Shown here: piece after piece, positions 8,977 through 16,774 of the stretch
Numbering within the stretch: position 1 is the stretch's first letter
How the letters are laid out: each line of letters begins with the position of its first letter
Source of the DNA: an uncultured Pseudomonadota bacterium
Lineage (GTDB): Bacteria; Myxococcota_A; UBA796; CAJQPC01
Assembly: GCA_913060515.1 (NCBI GenBank)
Contig: CAJXRZ010000052.1
Coordinates: 1-40,752, forward strand
DNA length: 40,752 nucleotides
Direction of reading: 5' to 3'
Made by a program: the position numbers and the translations under genes
Notes under the pieces: generated by a model
Told to the model about the DNA's origin: nothing
The model's database searches: none
Seen by the model: only the letters and a program-made list of their open reading frames with translations

Positions 8977-10026
8977 TCAGCGTCGCGTCCCGATTCCCCG
9001 GAAGGACTCGGAGTTGCGCACGCGCCGGGTCACCTTGATATCCAAGAAGCCTTGGTCCACGAACCAGGTCTCAAGATCCTCACCTGGAATGGTGTGCAGG
9101 ACGGGGATGCGCAAGCGGTCGTAGATGTCGGCTACGACCACCTCAAAGGGCCACTTGTGATGGTCGTGCGCCGGAAGGTGCGAGACCAGGGAGCGCCCAC
9201 CTGGGATGTGACGCATGAAGCGGTAGGGGGTGTGGGAGAACAGCCGCAAGGTGCTCGCCAAACCTGAAGAGAGGCGGTGGAGGTTGTCGTCGTCCATGTT
9301 CGCCGCAGCGCCTCGCAGAGCTCCGGAGACCACAGCGGCGCTGCCCGCACGCGGCCCATAGGCCCAGACCTGAAGCTGCCCCCCTGGACGGACCAGGGTG
9401 CTCAGGCTCTTGAAGGCGGCCCTGGGGTCTGGCAAGTGGTGCAAGACACCGAAGGAGTACACCAGGTCCAAGGCAGCGCGGCGAAGGGGCGGGCGGTGCA
9501 CGTCCCCTTGAATCACATGCACCCGCTGAAGATGCTGTGTGTTCTCCCGCGCAGAGGCCACCGCATCGGCGGCCACATCCATCGCAATGACCTCGGCTCC
9601 GTAGCGGGCTGCGAAGAATGCGTGGCGCCCAAATCCACAGCCGGCGTCCAGAACCAATCTGCCGAGGTAGCTCTCTGGCTCCAAGGGATGGCTCATGTCC
9701 TTGAAGTTGTCCTCGTATTCGGGGATGGTCCCATCAAATCGGGTCCACCTATGGCCCGAGGCCGGCGCCGGGTCCGTCCCGTCCAAGACCATCCTAGGAA
9801 TCCCACCCTGGATGGGGTAGACGCGGGCGCACTCTGAGCAATGCAGGGCGCCCTCCAAGATCTCGGTTCGCTCGGTCCCATCCTCAGAGATCCCAGGGAG
9901 GTCGTGCTCCCCTTCTTCCCAAGAGCTTGGGAAGCTTTGCTCCGTCGCGGTCTTGGTGGTCTCCAAGACCAGATCATCGTTTTCGCATGCTGGGCATGCG
10001 AGCCACTGTAGGAGTCGGTGCTGCAT
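8977..10026 (-). CDS. Trm112-type zinc ribbon fused to a class I SAM-dependent methyltransferase
   Basis: A 349-residue cytosolic protein. The N-terminus has a Trm112-like zinc ribbon: Cys11-x2-Cys14 and Cys63-x2-Cys66, followed by YPIQGGIPRM, the typical end of that domain. A Rossmann methyltransferase follows, with motif I LDAGCGFG at about 126-133, an acidic MDVA strand and a YSFGVLHHLPDP motif, as in the Methyltransf_11 family. The C-terminal part after residue 230 is unassigned. The substrate cannot be read from the sequence. The start at 10026 is the only ATG near the zinc ribbon and lacks a clear Shine-Dalgarno. The longer open frame upstream is antisense to the HAD gene and is not believed. 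It is divergent from the HAD phosphatase gene, with a 60-base gap. Confidence 0.85.
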   Translation of the reverse strand: MQHRLLQWLACPACENDDLVLETTKTATEQSFPSSWEEGEHDLPGISEDGTERTEILEGALHCSECARVYPIQGGIPRMVLDGTDPAPASGHRWTRFDGTIPEYEDNFKDMSHPLEPESYLGRLVLDAGCGFGRHAFFAARYGAEVIAMDVAADAVASARENTQHLQRVHVIQGDVHRPPLRRAALDLVYSFGVLHHLPDPRAAFKSLSTLVRPGGQLQVWAYGPRAGSAAVVSGALRGAAANMDDDNLHRLSSGLASTLRLFSHTPYRFMRHIPGGRSLVSHLPAHDHHKWPFEVVVADIYDRLRIPVLHTIPGEDLETWFVDQGFLDIKVTRRVRNSESFRGIGTRR

Positions 10027-10086
10027 GGATGGATCGTAGTCACATCCACGGGGATGCGCAGGGCTTGACCGGGCTAAGAGGCGCCC

Positions 10087-10884
10087 ATGACTCCTTCCGC
10101 ACTGACCGAGCTGAGCCGCGCGCAAGCCAGAGGCCTTCGTGGCGTCTTCTGCGACATCGACGACACATTGACCTGGGAGGGGCGCATCGTGCCCCAAGCC
10201 TTCGCAGCGCTCGAGCGTCTGCAACAGGCTGGCCTGAGGGTGATCCCCATCACTGGACGCCCAGGGGGTTGGGTGGATCACATTGCTCGAATGTGGCCGG
10301 TAGAGGGCGTCGTGGGCGAGAACGGCGGCCTGTGGTTCTTCATGGCCGAGGGCAAACTTCAGCGGTGTTTTCTTCAAGACGCCCAGACGCGCGCCCACAA
10401 CAAGACGCGCATGCAGACTTTGGGAGAGCAGATCCTTCAGGCCGTGCCCGGGACCGCCTTGGCCAGTGACCAGCCCTACCGAGAGCTGGATCTGGCCATC
10501 GACTTCTGCGAGGACGTGCCCGCTCTGGGCAGATCGGAGATCGATCGCATCGTGGCGTGTTTTGAGCAGGCCGGGGCCACTTGCAAGGTCAGCTCCATCC
10601 ACGTCAACGGCTGGTACGGCGACTTTGACAAGCTCTCGGGATGCCGCGCTCTGCTCAAGGAGTGCTTCGAGGAGGAGCTGGAGCAGGTCATCGGCGACTA
10701 CGCATTCTTTGGGGACTCCGCCAATGACAGCCCCATGTTCGGGGCCTTTCCGGTGAGCATCGGCGTGGCCAACGTCGCGGACTTCCTGGACCGAATGCCC
10801 CACGCACCCCGCTTCATCACCCAGGGCAACGGCGGGCACGGCTTTGCCGAGGGTGTGGACCACATCCTGGGGCTGCGCGCATGA
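10087..10884 (+). CDS. HAD-superfamily (IIB, Cof/sugar-phosphatase type) hydrolase
   Basis: A 265-residue cytosolic phosphatase. Motif I is DIDDT at 23-27 with the nucleophile Asp23, motif II is the Thr of ITGRP, the Lys of DKLSG is motif III, and GDSANDSPMF near residue 214 is motif IV. The cap sits between motifs II and III, as in HAD-IIB enzymes such as sucrose-6-phosphate, trehalose-6-phosphate and mannosyl-3-phosphoglycerate phosphatases. The substrate is not decided by sequence. The Shine-Dalgarno is AGAGG. The stop overlaps the start of the ABC-F gene (ATGA), so the two are translationally coupled. Confidence 0.85.
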   Translation: MTPSALTELSRAQARGLRGVFCDIDDTLTWEGRIVPQAFAALERLQQAGLRVIPITGRPGGWVDHIARMWPVEGVVGENGGLWFFMAEGKLQRCFLQDAQTRAHNKTRMQTLGEQILQAVPGTALASDQPYRELDLAIDFCEDVPALGRSEIDRIVACFEQAGATCKVSSIHVNGWYGDFDKLSGCRALLKECFEEELEQVIGDYAFFGDSANDSPMFGAFPVSIGVANVADFLDRMPHAPRFITQGNGGHGFAEGVDHILGLRA

Positions 10885-12731
10885 AGCCGCTCATCGCAAA
10901 GGGCATCGAGAAAGCCTTCGGAGACCGCTTCATCCTGCGCGGCGCCAGCATCAACATCTCGCCCGGAGACCGGGTGGGACTGGTGGGCGTGAACGGCAGC
11001 GGCAAGACGACGCTCCTGTCCATCCTCGCTGGAGATCAAGACGCAGATCATGGTGAGGTTCTCCGAGACGGCCGGCACGCGTACTTGCCTCAGGCCCCCA
11101 CTCTGCCGGGACGTACCGTAGGCGAGGCCATCGATGAGGCCCTGGAGTGGCACACCGAGCTGCTGAACACCTACTACGCGCTCTTGGAAGAAGGACGCGT
11201 CGATGAGGCGGCCCCCTACCAAGACCGCCTGGATCAGGCCGGATGGGATCTGAGCCACCGCGCAGACTCGGTGCTCACCCAGGTCCAAGGCCCGCCACGG
11301 GAGGCTCTGACCGCCGACCTGAGCGGTGGTGAGACACGCCGGGTTGCCCTGGCCCGCTGCCTGCTGGGCCAGCCGGACCTCTTGCTGCTCGACGAGCCCA
11401 CCAACCACCTGGACGCCGACACGGTGGAGTGGCTGCAGGGCTACCTGCAGGGCTTCCGGGGCGCCATCCTGCTGGTGACCCATGACCGCTACCTGCTGGA
11501 GGCCGTCGCAAACCGAATCGTCGAAGTAGAAGACGGCCAATGCGTGAGCTACCAAGGCAGCTATGCAGACTACTTGGTCGCCAGCGTTGAGCGTCGTGGC
11601 TCCCAAGAGAAGGCCGAGGACCGACGCTTGGCCCTGATCGAGAGAGAAGCCGCCTGGGCCTCCCGCTCGCCGGCGGCACGCAGCACCAAGCAGAAGGGGC
11701 GCCTAAAGCGCCTGGACGAGCTCAAGCAGCAGCGCGCGCTATCGAAGAAAGAAACCTTCGAGCTGGACTTTTCGACCGGCGCCCGTTTGCCCGGCACACT
11801 CCTTGAGCTGCGCGATGTCTCCCATGGCTACACCGAGACGGACCTGATCAGCGGCTTTGACCTGGTGGTGCACCCGGGAGACCGCATCGGGATTCTGGGG
11901 CCCAATGGCGCCGGCAAGTCCACCTTGCTCAAGATCCTGGCCGGCTCCTTGAGTCCACGCCAAGGCGAGATGATGCGCAGCGGTCGCGTCAAGGTGGCGG
12001 TGCTGGACCAACACCGCACAGGACTCCCATTGGATGGAACCGTCTTCGAGGCCGCGGGGGGTGGCAACGACTGGGTCAAGGTCGGCGACCAAGATCTGCA
12101 CGTGGCCAGCTTCCTGAACCGCTTCCTCTTTGGACGCGAGTACTTGGACCAGCGTGTCGCAGCGCTCTCCGGCGGCGAGCGGGCCCGCTTGCTTCTGGCC
12201 AAGCTGCTGCTCGCAGGGGCCAACCTGTTGATGCTCGATGAGCCCACCAACGACTTGGACCTTCAGACCCTGCGGGTGCTGGAAGAGGCCCTCTTGGGCA
12301 TGGACGGTGCCTGCATCGTGGTCACCCATGACCGTGCCCTGCTTGACCGGGTCTGCTCCTCTGTCCTCGCTTTTGAGGGCGACGGACACATTCAGACCTA
12401 CGCCAGCCGGCTTCAGCACGTGGCTGCACTCGCCAGGCGCAACAAGGCCCCTGCCCCCCCGCCCAAGGCCCAGAGCAGCGCGCCCGCACCAAAGCCCCAA
12501 CGCACGGGCAAGAAGCTCTCCTACAAGGAGAAGACGGAGCTGGAGGCCTTGCCCCAGACCATCGAAGATCTGGAACAGGCCGTAGAAGACCTGAATGCCG
12601 TCCTGGCCGAGCCAAACACCTACACCGAGCGTCGGGACGAGCTGCCTGCTCTGACCTCCAAGCTGGCGGATCTCGAGCGTCAGGTCGAAGAGACCTACGC
12701 CCGGTGGGAGGCGCTGAGTGAGCGGGCCTGA
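10881..12731 (+). CDS. uup: ABC-F family ATPase, Uup type
   Basis: A 616-residue soluble ABC protein with two nucleotide-binding domains and no membrane segment. Domain 1 has Walker A GVNGSGKTT (about 37-45), signature LSGGE and Walker B LLLLDEPTNHLD. Domain 2 has GPNGAGKST, LSGGE and LLMLDEPTNDLD. The interdomain linker is shorter than in EttA. The C-terminal 70 residues form a charged coiled coil beginning SYKEKTELEALP, the ABC-F C-terminal domain typical of Uup. ABC-F proteins act on ribosomes; Uup is linked to ribosome function and DNA structure stability. It sits in an overlapping set between the HAD phosphatase and the RluA/Nudix gene. Confidence 0.9.
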   Translation: MKPLIAKGIEKAFGDRFILRGASINISPGDRVGLVGVNGSGKTTLLSILAGDQDADHGEVLRDGRHAYLPQAPTLPGRTVGEAIDEALEWHTELLNTYYALLEEGRVDEAAPYQDRLDQAGWDLSHRADSVLTQVQGPPREALTADLSGGETRRVALARCLLGQPDLLLLDEPTNHLDADTVEWLQGYLQGFRGAILLVTHDRYLLEAVANRIVEVEDGQCVSYQGSYADYLVASVERRGSQEKAEDRRLALIEREAAWASRSPAARSTKQKGRLKRLDELKQQRALSKKETFELDFSTGARLPGTLLELRDVSHGYTETDLISGFDLVVHPGDRIGILGPNGAGKSTLLKILAGSLSPRQGEMMRSGRVKVAVLDQHRTGLPLDGTVFEAAGGGNDWVKVGDQDLHVASFLNRFLFGREYLDQRVAALSGGERARLLLAKLLLAGANLLMLDEPTNDLDLQTLRVLEEALLGMDGACIVVTHDRALLDRVCSSVLAFEGDGHIQTYASRLQHVAALARRNKAPAPPPKAQSSAPAPKPQRTGKKLSYKEKTELEALPQTIEDLEQAVEDLNAVLAEPNTYTERRDELPALTSKLADLERQVEETYARWEALSERA

Positions 12732-14166
12732 GCAACCAATCTGGGAGCACCATGTGCCCCAGGACTTCGCGGAACGCCTACGCTTGGACCGCTACTGCGC
12801 CGAGAATCTGCCACGCATTCCCAGCAAGGCCTTTGCGCGCAAGTCCATCAAACGAGATGAGATTCGGCTTAATGGGGAGACGGTGGAGTCCAGCCGTTTC
12901 GTTCGGCCTGGAGATGTGGTGCAACTGCTCCCGTCGACGCGCACCCCGCCCGCCATCTACGACGCCCCCATTGGTGTGGTGTACCAAGACGCGCACATGG
13001 CCGTGGTGGACAAGCCGGCCGGCCTTTGGACCAGCGGCGCCAAGCAGCGCACCCTGGAGAACGCGCTGCCGGTCAATCTGGAGCAATCGAGCGAGCCAGA
13101 CGTACTGCGCCGCCCCAGAGTCACCCACCGCCTGGACGCCCAGACCCAAGGCTTGGTGATCTGCGCGAAGACCGCCAGCGCCCACATGCACATTGGACAG
13201 GCCTTCGAGCGACGCGGCGTTCAAAAGCGCTACCAGGCCCTGCTCGTGGGCCGTTTGGAAGGCGAAGGCACCGTCGAGCTGCCCGTTGAAGGACGGGATG
13301 CCAAGACCCACTACCGCGTGCTCTCCCACGGACGAAGCCTGTTCTGCCGCTGGCTGACCTGGGTGGAGTTGAGCCCACACACCGGCCGAACACACCAGCT
13401 TCGTCGGCACATGGCCCACCTGGGGCACCCCATCTTGGGCGACGGCATCTACGGCGGTCCGCGTCCCCTACGCGGCAAGGGCCTGTTTCTCTGTGCGAGC
13501 GCAGTGGAGCTTGCCCACCCAGTCACCGGTGCGCCCTTGAAGGTGAGCCGTCCGGCGCCAGAGAAGTTCGAGATCACTTTCGCCCGCGAGGCCAGACGAT
13601 GGGCCCGCTACGAGGAGCTGCACATGGACCGCTTGATGGGCCTGCGCGCCTTGCTGGATGCCCACGCTCCAGCCGACGAGATCGAGGCCTCGCACTTGGA
13701 CAAGATGCGCACCTTGGCGCGTGCGGAGAGAGGAGACCCCTGCGCACGAGACCACTTTGAGCCGGGCCACTTCACCGCCTCCAGCTTCGTTCTCTCACCG
13801 GACGGCGCCTCGGTCCTCCTGATCCTGCACGGCAAGCTCCACCGCTGGCTTCAACCGGGCGGCCACATCGATCCCGAAGACGTGGATGTCCTGGCTGCAG
13901 CCCGACGCGAGGTGGCCGAAGAGGTCGGAATCACGGAGCTGGAGCAAGTAGGCGCTGGTCTGTTTGATGTGGACGTGCACACGATCCCGGCACGCAAGCA
14001 GGAACCGGAGCATGAGCACCACGACCTGCGCTTTCTGTTTCGGGCGCCCTCTCTGGAGGCCGTCGCAGGCTCCGATGCCCAAGACGCCAAGTGGGTCGCC
14101 CTGAGCGAGGTCGCCCACATCGAGAGCGATCAATCCGTGATGCGAGCCGTCGCGAAGATCAAGTGA
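12718..14166 (+). CDS. RluA-family pseudouridine synthase fused to a Nudix hydrolase domain
   Basis: A 482-residue fusion. It starts at a GTG with a GGGAGG Shine-Dalgarno, overlapping the uup end by 14 bases. Residues 1-75 hold an S4-like RNA-binding segment. Residues about 85-290 are the RluA-type synthase, with catalytic Asp140 in HRLDAQTQG and the GRTHQLRRHM motif near 223. From about 350 a Nudix fold follows. Its box is GGHIDPED then REVAEEVGI (381-405), keeping the RExxEE metal ligands; the usual Glu of the GX5E part is not in canonical position. RluA enzymes isomerise uridine in rRNA or tRNA. The Nudix substrate is unknown, and the combination suggests handling of a modified nucleotide. 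Its stop overlaps the convergent dehydrogenase gene by 8 bases. Confidence 0.88.
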   Translation: MSGPEQPIWEHHVPQDFAERLRLDRYCAENLPRIPSKAFARKSIKRDEIRLNGETVESSRFVRPGDVVQLLPSTRTPPAIYDAPIGVVYQDAHMAVVDKPAGLWTSGAKQRTLENALPVNLEQSSEPDVLRRPRVTHRLDAQTQGLVICAKTASAHMHIGQAFERRGVQKRYQALLVGRLEGEGTVELPVEGRDAKTHYRVLSHGRSLFCRWLTWVELSPHTGRTHQLRRHMAHLGHPILGDGIYGGPRPLRGKGLFLCASAVELAHPVTGAPLKVSRPAPEKFEITFAREARRWARYEELHMDRLMGLRALLDAHAPADEIEASHLDKMRTLARAERGDPCARDHFEPGHFTASSFVLSPDGASVLLILHGKLHRWLQPGGHIDPEDVDVLAAARREVAEEVGITELEQVGAGLFDVDVHTIPARKQEPEHEHHDLRFLFRAPSLEAVAGSDAQDAKWVALSEVAHIESDQSVMRAVAKIK

Positions 14167-15073
14167 GGGCGTGAGGAACTGCGCGGCCCTGAATGTGCGC
14201 TGAGACAGCGTCCGCCAGCTCTCGGGCCACCGCCTCGCCAAGCCCGACATGGTAACCAGCGGCATGCGGCAAAACCAAGGTTCCAGGACGCTTGGCCAGA
14301 GCCTGAAGACCCGGCCAAGGCTCCTCCGGGAAGACGTCCAGGCCGGCGAGAACGTGCGTGCGGCTCATCAACGCTTCCACATCCACGCTGCCACCGCGCG
14401 CGGTGTTCAGGAGCACAGTCCCGGGGGCCATGGCATCCAGGCGCTCGGCGTTGATCAGCTTGTCGCTGGAGGGGGTCAGTGAGCAGTGCAGACTGAGGAG
14501 GCTGCAGCGCGCAATGAGCTCATCAACAGACCTTGGGTGTCCTGCGTCCGCATCCGAGGTCAGCACGTCGGCTCCCAGCGCCCGCCAAAGCTCCGCCGCA
14601 CGCTCTCCGATGACACCGTGGCCCACGATGCCTACCCGAAGGCCTCGAAGCAGCCGCATCGGAAGCTCGGGCAGCTCCCCACGCGCCCAGACTCCCTGTT
14701 CAGCACGGGCCTGGAGCGCGGGCACCTGCCGCAGCAAGCTCAACCCCATCGCCAGGGCCGTATCGACCACCGCATCGCGCCTGGCCATAGGAGAGCGCGA
14801 GACGACAACACCCGCTTGGCGACAGGCCTGCAGATCGATGTGCTCGTGTCCGCTGGTGGTGGTGACGACCAGCTGGAGCTTGGGCGCCGTCTCCAAGAAG
14901 GCGGTATCCACCTTGACTTTTGACGTGACCGCCAAGAGTTCGATGTCTCGCATGGGTGGTCGAGGGCCTGGGTGGCGCTGAACTCGAACGCCGAGCTCAG
15001 CCAGCAGGCGCCCTTCTAGATCCAGCGACGCATCGGTCTCGTAGGCCGATTGGCCCCAGCGAAGCAGCCTCAT
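14159..15073 (-). CDS. D-isomer-specific 2-hydroxyacid dehydrogenase
   Basis: A 304-residue NAD(P)-dependent oxidoreductase. The Rossmann loop is GIVGHGVIG (148-156). The family's catalytic triad can be assigned as Arg226 in NTARGG, a Glu in DVFPEEP (about 250) and His270 in PHAAG. The N-terminal catalytic half includes VTTTSGHEHID, matching the T-x-G-x-D-x-D-type segment. The length is close to the usual 310-330. The substrate is not resolved (phosphoglycerate, erythronate, glyoxylate and hydroxypyruvate types share these residues). It is the second gene of a pair with the PfkB kinase (TGATG overlap), so a role in sugar-acid or phosphosugar metabolism is plausible. Confidence 0.85.
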   Translation of the reverse strand: MRLLRWGQSAYETDASLDLEGRLLAELGVRVQRHPGPRPPMRDIELLAVTSKVKVDTAFLETAPKLQLVVTTTSGHEHIDLQACRQAGVVVSRSPMARRDAVVDTALAMGLSLLRQVPALQARAEQGVWARGELPELPMRLLRGLRVGIVGHGVIGERAAELWRALGADVLTSDADAGHPRSVDELIARCSLLSLHCSLTPSSDKLINAERLDAMAPGTVLLNTARGGSVDVEALMSRTHVLAGLDVFPEEPWPGLQALAKRPGTLVLPHAAGYHVGLGEAVARELADAVSAHIQGRAVPHALT

Positions 15074-15954
15074 ACTTGAACGACCTTGACCTGCCGAGCC
15101 AAGGCCTCACAGGCTCGCTCGTCCAGCTCGCCGACGCCATCGCTCATCGCGGACTGCGCGCCGCAGGCCATCGCAAAGGCCACAGCCTCTTCGGCCGGCC
15201 GACTGGAGGCGTGGATGAGCCCGGCGCAGAGGGCATCTCCACAACCGATGGTGTGGACCACGTCCACCTTGGGAGGCATGACCCGAAAGATCTTGCCTTG
15301 CCAGCGAAACCAAGCTTCACCGCCGCCATCGGTGACCACAGCGTTGCGGGCCTTGCGCCGACTCAGCTCCGTGAGCGCCCTCTGCCCATCCAAGGCCCCC
15401 AAGGTCTCGGCCACCTCGCGCATGTTTGGCTTGGCCAAGAACACATCCCCGCCCAGAGCACACTCCAGCCCCTCGCCGTCCGCGTCGACCACGATGGGGA
15501 TGCCCAAGTGGGCCAAGCGCCCGTAGAGTTCTGGGCGAGAGCAGCTGCCCCCCAAGACAATGAGCTCGGCCGGTAGCAGGCAACGCACCGTGGCAACGAT
15601 GGCGTCGACCTCGGCGTCCCGTAGGCGCACCCGCGGCCCGTAGACGGTGGTGTCCTGGCCCTGCTCGTCGTAGATCGTAAAGCCCCGTCGGCTCTCCTCC
15701 CGAATGGGCACCATGCGGGCGTGAATGCCCTCACGCTCGACGAGCTCCTCGATCTCTCGGCCGGTGGCTCCACCCACTGCGCAGACCGCGGTGACCTTGG
15801 CCCCAAGCGAAGTCAGTGCTCTGGCCACGTTGAGCGGCTTGCCGGTGGCGACGACCTTGGCCTTGCCTTCTGGCCGCCAAGCTCCCCCAGGCTGAAAACC
15901 AGGAACACGGAAGAAGTGTTCGACCATTGGATTTGCAGTGACGGTGAGAATCAT
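15070..15954 (-). CDS. PfkB-family sugar kinase (1-phosphofructokinase/LacC type)
   Basis: A 294-residue kinase. The ATG at 15954 is chosen because the family's N-terminus (ILTVTANPMVEH, compare TLNPALD) begins there and a GGAG lies upstream; the longer frame adds 39 unrelated residues. It has the substrate-binding NVARALTSLGA segment and the C-terminal signature HTIGCGDALCAGL. The usual GAGD anion hole is GCGD here, with the catalytic Asp kept. The usual GGKGxN is changed to TGKPLN, a deviation in the substrate loop. Members phosphorylate fructose-1-phosphate or tagatose-6-phosphate; the exact sugar is open. It overlaps the dehydrogenase by 4 bases and lies downstream of a 299-base gap. Confidence 0.8.
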   Translation of the reverse strand: MILTVTANPMVEHFFRVPGFQPGGAWRPEGKAKVVATGKPLNVARALTSLGAKVTAVCAVGGATGREIEELVEREGIHARMVPIREESRRGFTIYDEQGQDTTVYGPRVRLRDAEVDAIVATVRCLLPAELIVLGGSCSRPELYGRLAHLGIPIVVDADGEGLECALGGDVFLAKPNMREVAETLGALDGQRALTELSRRKARNAVVTDGGGEAWFRWQGKIFRVMPPKVDVVHTIGCGDALCAGLIHASSRPAEEAVAFAMACGAQSAMSDGVGELDERACEALARQVKVVQV

Positions 15955-16253
15955 GGGCGCATCTCCGAGGTGTTTGCTGAGGTGGTCCGAACTGTTGATC
16001 CTGCTGGCGCGAAGACCGTGGGCCCGCTGGGAAGGCGCGAGACCGAAGGCGTGCGGCTGTGCCGAAGGCATGGGGGAAAGCCTTGGCTGGAAGCCAAGGA
16101 CCTACGGCCCGTCGAGCGTTGAGCGTCAAGGGCGCTGTTAAGCGGCCGCCGACGCCGGCGAAAGCCTTGTCGACAACTCGTTGCTCGACAAGGACGTAGG
16201 GCAACGCCGCCAGCGGGTTCAGGGGCGAGTGCGAGTAGGATCAACAGGAGTGA
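15955..16253. other. 299-base intergenic region
   Basis: It lies between two minus-strand genes and probably contains the promoter of the PfkB/dehydrogenase pair. The only clear structure is the stem-loop at 16165-16193. The reading frame of the kinase stays open to 16071, but its sequence does not look like protein. I see no further gene. Confidence 0.4.
16165..16193 (-). terminator. Strong stem-loop downstream of the SARP/TPR pair
   Basis: A perfect 9-base inverted repeat CCTTGTCGA / TCGACAAGG encloses CAACTCGTTGC, whose CAA and TTG can pair too, giving about 12 base pairs with a one-base bulge. It lies 61-89 bases past the stop of the minus-strand gene ending at 16254. There is no T run, so it may be a Rho-associated or 3'-end-protecting hairpin, or an operator for the kinase gene downstream. 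Confidence 0.5.
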
Positions 16254-16769
16254 TCACGTCAGTATCAACAGGCTGGGGTGCGCGTCCACCCAGATCTGGA
16301 ACTCCAGCTCCATCCACCCTGGCCGCTGGCCACCGGGGAAGCGTCGCAAGACCGCATCGAGCTCCCAGAGGCCAAAGACTGTGCCGGTCGCGGCATGCCC
16401 ACCCAGACCCGTGGCCTGACGGTAGGCGGCATCGAAGGTGAAGCTGTCCTGCCAGGTGAAGCTGACCTGCCGCGGTGGCAGAGCGTCCAGTGGAAGCCGA
16501 TGGACCTGGCTTGGATCAGCTCCCTGAATCTCCCCCAGCACAGCGTAGTGCGGATGCCGGCGCAGCGGCTTTCCACCCGCCTCCACAAACCCCCTGTACA
16601 AGGCTGCCTCTACCCGCTCTCGGGTCGGCAGATACTCGGGGTCTTGGTAGCGAGACGCCCCCCGGACCTGGCCCTGGGCCAGCACCTCAGCCCGCTGCGT
16701 GGGGCCTAGATCCATCAGAGAGAGAAAGGGCAGCCCGGCCGCGTAGTGCACCAAAAACTCGGGCCGCAT
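16254..16769 (-). CDS. Conserved-looking hypothetical protein (171 aa)
   Basis: A 171-residue soluble protein without signal or membrane segment. The start at 16769 has a GGAG Shine-Dalgarno eight bases upstream and sits just past the preceding gene's stop at 16775. It is rich in Arg, His, Tyr and Trp, with motifs such as YLPTRERVEAALY, RRHPHYAVLGE and a Trp-Glu/Trp-Met-Glu end, suggesting an enzyme or nucleic-acid-related fold. I do not recognise the family. The five-base spacing to the SARP-like/TPR regulator gene makes it a co-transcribed partner, possibly functionally linked. Confidence 0.7.
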   Translation of the reverse strand: MRPEFLVHYAAGLPFLSLMDLGPTQRAEVLAQGQVRGASRYQDPEYLPTRERVEAALYRGFVEAGGKPLRRHPHYAVLGEIQGADPSQVHRLPLDALPPRQVSFTWQDSFTFDAAYRQATGLGGHAATGTVFGLWELDAVLRRFPGGQRPGWMELEFQIWVDAHPSLLILT

Positions 16770-16774
16770 CCCAC

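Noticed and set aside
10027-10863. N-terminal extension of the methyltransferase frame (to 628 codons)
   Set aside because: The extension is antisense to the HAD phosphatase with clear motifs; the zinc ribbon begins at the ATG at 10026.
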